The notes below the pieces were generated by a model, which was given only the letters and a program-made list of their open reading frames with translations, was not told the DNA's origin and did not search any database. DNA of 13,389 nucleotides from Xanthobacteraceae bacterium (GTDB lineage Bacteria; Pseudomonadota; Alphaproteobacteria; Rhizobiales; Xanthobacteraceae), in the NCBI GenBank assembly GCA_030040825.1, contig JASHSY010000383.1:1-13389 (forward strand). The letters are read 5' to 3'. Positions 11,703-13,389 of the stretch are shown here, in pieces. Position 1 is the first letter of the stretch, and the number at the start of each line of letters is the position of its first letter. The position numbers and the translations under genes were made by a program.

Positions 11703-13389
11703 GCCCGCCAGCCAGTCCTTCCGCCGCCACGGAGACCACGCTCCGAAGGCTCGCCGCCGAGCGTATTCTGGTGCTCGACGGCGCCATGGGCACCATGATC
11801 CAGGCGCTGGGGCTCGACGAAAGGGGCTTTCGTGGCGCCCGCTTCGATGCCTGGAACCGCGAGGTCCGCGGCAACAACGACCTGCTCAACCTCACCCGAT
11901 CGGACGCTGTGCGCGCCATCCACCTCGCCTATTTCCGGGCCGGCGCGGACATCGTCTCCACCAACACGTTCTCCTCAACCCACATCGCCCAGGCCGATTA
12001 CGGCATGGCGGAAATCGCTTACGAGCTTAACCTCGAAGGCGCCCGTCTCGCCCGCGCCGCGGCGCGCATCGCGCAAGACGAGGACGGCCGCCCGCGTTTT
12101 GTCGCCGGCGCCATCGGCCCGACCAACCGCACCGCCTCGATCTCGCCCGATGTACTCAATCCAGGCTTTCGCGCCATCACTTTCGACGCGCTGCGCGCGG
12201 CTTACGGCGAGCAGGTACGCGGCCTGATCGATGGCGGCGCTGACGCGCTGTTGATCGAGACGATCTTCGACACGCTCAACGCCAAGGCTGCGATCTTTGC
12301 CTGCGCCGAAGTCATGGAGGAGCGTAACGTCAACCTGCCGGTGATGATCTCCGGTACGATCACCGACCGCTCAGGCCGACTTCTATCCGGGCAAACGCCT
12401 GAAGCGTTCTGGAATGCGGTGGCGCATGCCAAGCCACTGTCGATCGGGCTAAATTGCGCGCTCGGCGCGCAGCAGATGCGCCCGCATATCGCCGAACTCG
12501 CCCGCATCGCCGACACGCTCATTTGCGTCTATCCCAATGCCGGCCTGCCGAACGAGTTCGGCCGCTATGACGAAGGCCCTGAAGCGATGGCCGCGCAAAT
12601 CGGCGAATTCGCCGACGCCGGCTTGGTCAACATCGTCGGTGGCTGCTGCGGCACCACGCCCGACCACATCCGCGCCATTGCCGCCGCCGTTGCCGGCAAA
12701 GCGCCGCGCGCGATCCCGGCTATCGCGCCGCGCCTGCGGCTTTCGGGCCTCGAAGCCTTTACGCTGAGCGAAGCCATACCGTTCGTGAATATCGGCGAAC
12801 GCACCAACGTCACCGGCTCGGCGCGCTTCCGTAAGCTGATCACTGCCGGCAATTATGCGGACGCACTCGCGGTGGCGCGCGACCAGGTGGAAAACGGCGC
12901 GCAGATCCTCGACGTCAATATGGACGAAGGCTTGCTCGATTCCGAACAGGCAATGACCACGTTCCTCAATCTCATTGCCGCCGAGCCGGATATCGCCCGC
13001 GTGCCGCTGATGATCGATTCCTCGAAATTCTCGGTGATCGAGGCCGGCCTGAAATGCGCGCAGGGCAAGGCGGTGGTCAACTCGATTTCGCTCAAGGAAG
13101 GCGAGGATGCCTTCATCCACCACGCTCGACTGGTGCGCCGATACGGCGCCGCGGTGGTGGTCATGGCATTCGACGAGCGCGGCCAGGCCGATACGCTTGA
13201 GAAGAAAACCGCGATCGCGGCGCGCGCCTACGACATTCTGGTCAACCGTGTCGGCTTCCCGCCGCAGGACATTATTTTCGATCCTAACATTTTCGCGATC
13301 GCGACCGGTATGGAGGAGCACAACGGCTACGGCTTGGACTTCATCGAAGCTGCGCGCTGGATCCGCCGGAATCTGCCGCACGCGCACGT
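11699..13389 (+). CDS. metH: Cobalamin-dependent methionine synthase MetH, N-terminal part (3' end outside window)
   Basis: The frame stays open from ATG 11699 to the window edge, giving 563 codons of a protein usually about 1,250 residues long. The homocysteine domain opens with LVLDGAMGTMIQ and carries the zinc ligands C253 (NCALGA) and C316/C317 (GGCCGTTP), offset by exactly six residues from C247/C310/C311 of the E. coli enzyme. The folate-binding domain begins at NIGERTNVTGS (364-374) and continues through DVNMDEGLLDSE and LMIDSSKFSVIEAGL. The cobalamin and reactivation domains lie downstream of the window. MetH transfers methyl from 5-methyl-THF through B12 to homocysteine, forming methionine. 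The start overlaps the metF stop as ATGA, so the two are coupled. The translated part is intact, with no frameshift. Confidence 0.95.
   Translation, partial: MSPPASPSAATETTLRRLAAERILVLDGAMGTMIQALGLDERGFRGARFDAWNREVRGNNDLLNLTRSDAVRAIHLAYFRAGADIVSTNTFSSTHIAQADYGMAEIAYELNLEGARLARAAARIAQDEDGRPRFVAGAIGPTNRTASISPDVLNPGFRAITFDALRAAYGEQVRGLIDGGADALLIETIFDTLNAKAAIFACAEVMEERNVNLPVMISGTITDRSGRLLSGQTPEAFWNAVAHAKPLSIGLNCALGAQQMRPHIAELARIADTLICVYPNAGLPNEFGRYDEGPEAMAAQIGEFADAGLVNIVGGCCGTTPDHIRAIAAAVAGKAPRAIPAIAPRLRLSGLEAFTLSEAIPFVNIGERTNVTGSARFRKLITAGNYADALAVARDQVENGAQILDVNMDEGLLDSEQAMTTFLNLIAAEPDIARVPLMIDSSKFSVIEAGLKCAQGKAVVNSISLKEGEDAFIHHARLVRRYGAAVVVMAFDERGQADTLEKKTAIAARAYDILVNRVGFPPQDIIFDPNIFAIATGMEEHNGYGLDFIEAARWIRRNLPHAH

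Noticed and set aside
12449..13387. Long minus-strand open frame (312 codons) opposite metH
   Set aside because: It lies wholly antisense to clearly conserved metH sequence. Long shadow frames are expected in GC-rich DNA, and its residues show no recognisable domain.
1..13389. Mobile element, phage, CRISPR or defence system
   Set aside because: No transposase, integrase, repeat-spacer array or defence gene is encoded on either strand. All genes are housekeeping or conserved Rhizobiales families.

Overview
The window is a GC-rich, densely packed stretch of chromosome from an alphaproteobacterium, most likely order Hyphomicrobiales/Rhizobiales near Bradyrhizobium, Rhodopseudomonas or Pseudolabrys (Xanthobacteraceae-like). 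This placement rests on the proteins: a Rhizobiales-type chorismate mutase tail, a hisC-tyrC pair, a CpdR-like receiver beside an MJ0042 zinc-ribbon membrane protein, divergent ftsEX, a DUF2125 protein, and an ArsR-methyltransferase fusion ahead of metF-metH. There are no transposases, phage genes, CRISPR arrays, tRNAs or rRNAs. The gene content reads as ordinary core chromosome.

Layout. (1) 1-2524, plus strand: aromatic amino acid block, namely the 3' end of a chorismate mutase, hisC and tyrC. Together these could take chorismate to prephenate and on to tyrosine, with HisC as the likely transaminase. (2) 2535-3825, minus strand: a two-gene operon of a zinc-ribbon, single-pass membrane protein followed by a CpdR-like single-domain response regulator. 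(3) 3954-5577, plus strand: ftsE-ftsX, divergent from block 2 across 128 bp. (4) 5578-5812: the largest gap, AT-richer than its surroundings, with inverted repeats. (5) 5813-7226, plus strand: a YdcF/DUF218 membrane protein and a lysophospholipid acyltransferase. With ftsEX these make an envelope-oriented neighbourhood. (6) 7206-7781, minus strand: a ChaC-type gamma-glutamylcyclotransferase overlapping the acyltransferase tail to tail. (7) 7910-9124, plus strand: a DUF2125 membrane-anchored protein. (8) 9116-9640, minus strand: the tRNA methyltransferase TrmO. (9) 9802-13389, plus strand: an ArsR-type repressor fused to a SAM-dependent methyltransferase, metF, and the first 563 codons of metH, all overlapping or touching, so one methyl-cycle operon.

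The most informative regulatory sequence lies between trmO and the ArsR-methyltransferase gene. A perfect -35 box (TTGACA) and a plausible -10 are followed by a perfect 16-bp AT-rich palindrome that covers the -10 and the predicted transcription start. A second palindrome abuts the -35. This is the expected architecture for an autoregulated repressor of methionine-cycle genes. The regulator lacks the metal-binding cysteines of classical ArsR and carries a SAM-binding domain instead, so a SAM or S-adenosylhomocysteine (SAH) signal is the natural hypothesis (SahR-like).

I see no clearly new defence or mobile system. The better leads are the methyl-cycle regulator with its two palindromes, the inverted-repeat gap at 5578-5812, the repeat structures ahead of the DUF2125 gene, and the hairpin over the tyrC ribosome-binding region. 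No gene-free stretch reaches 300 bases.
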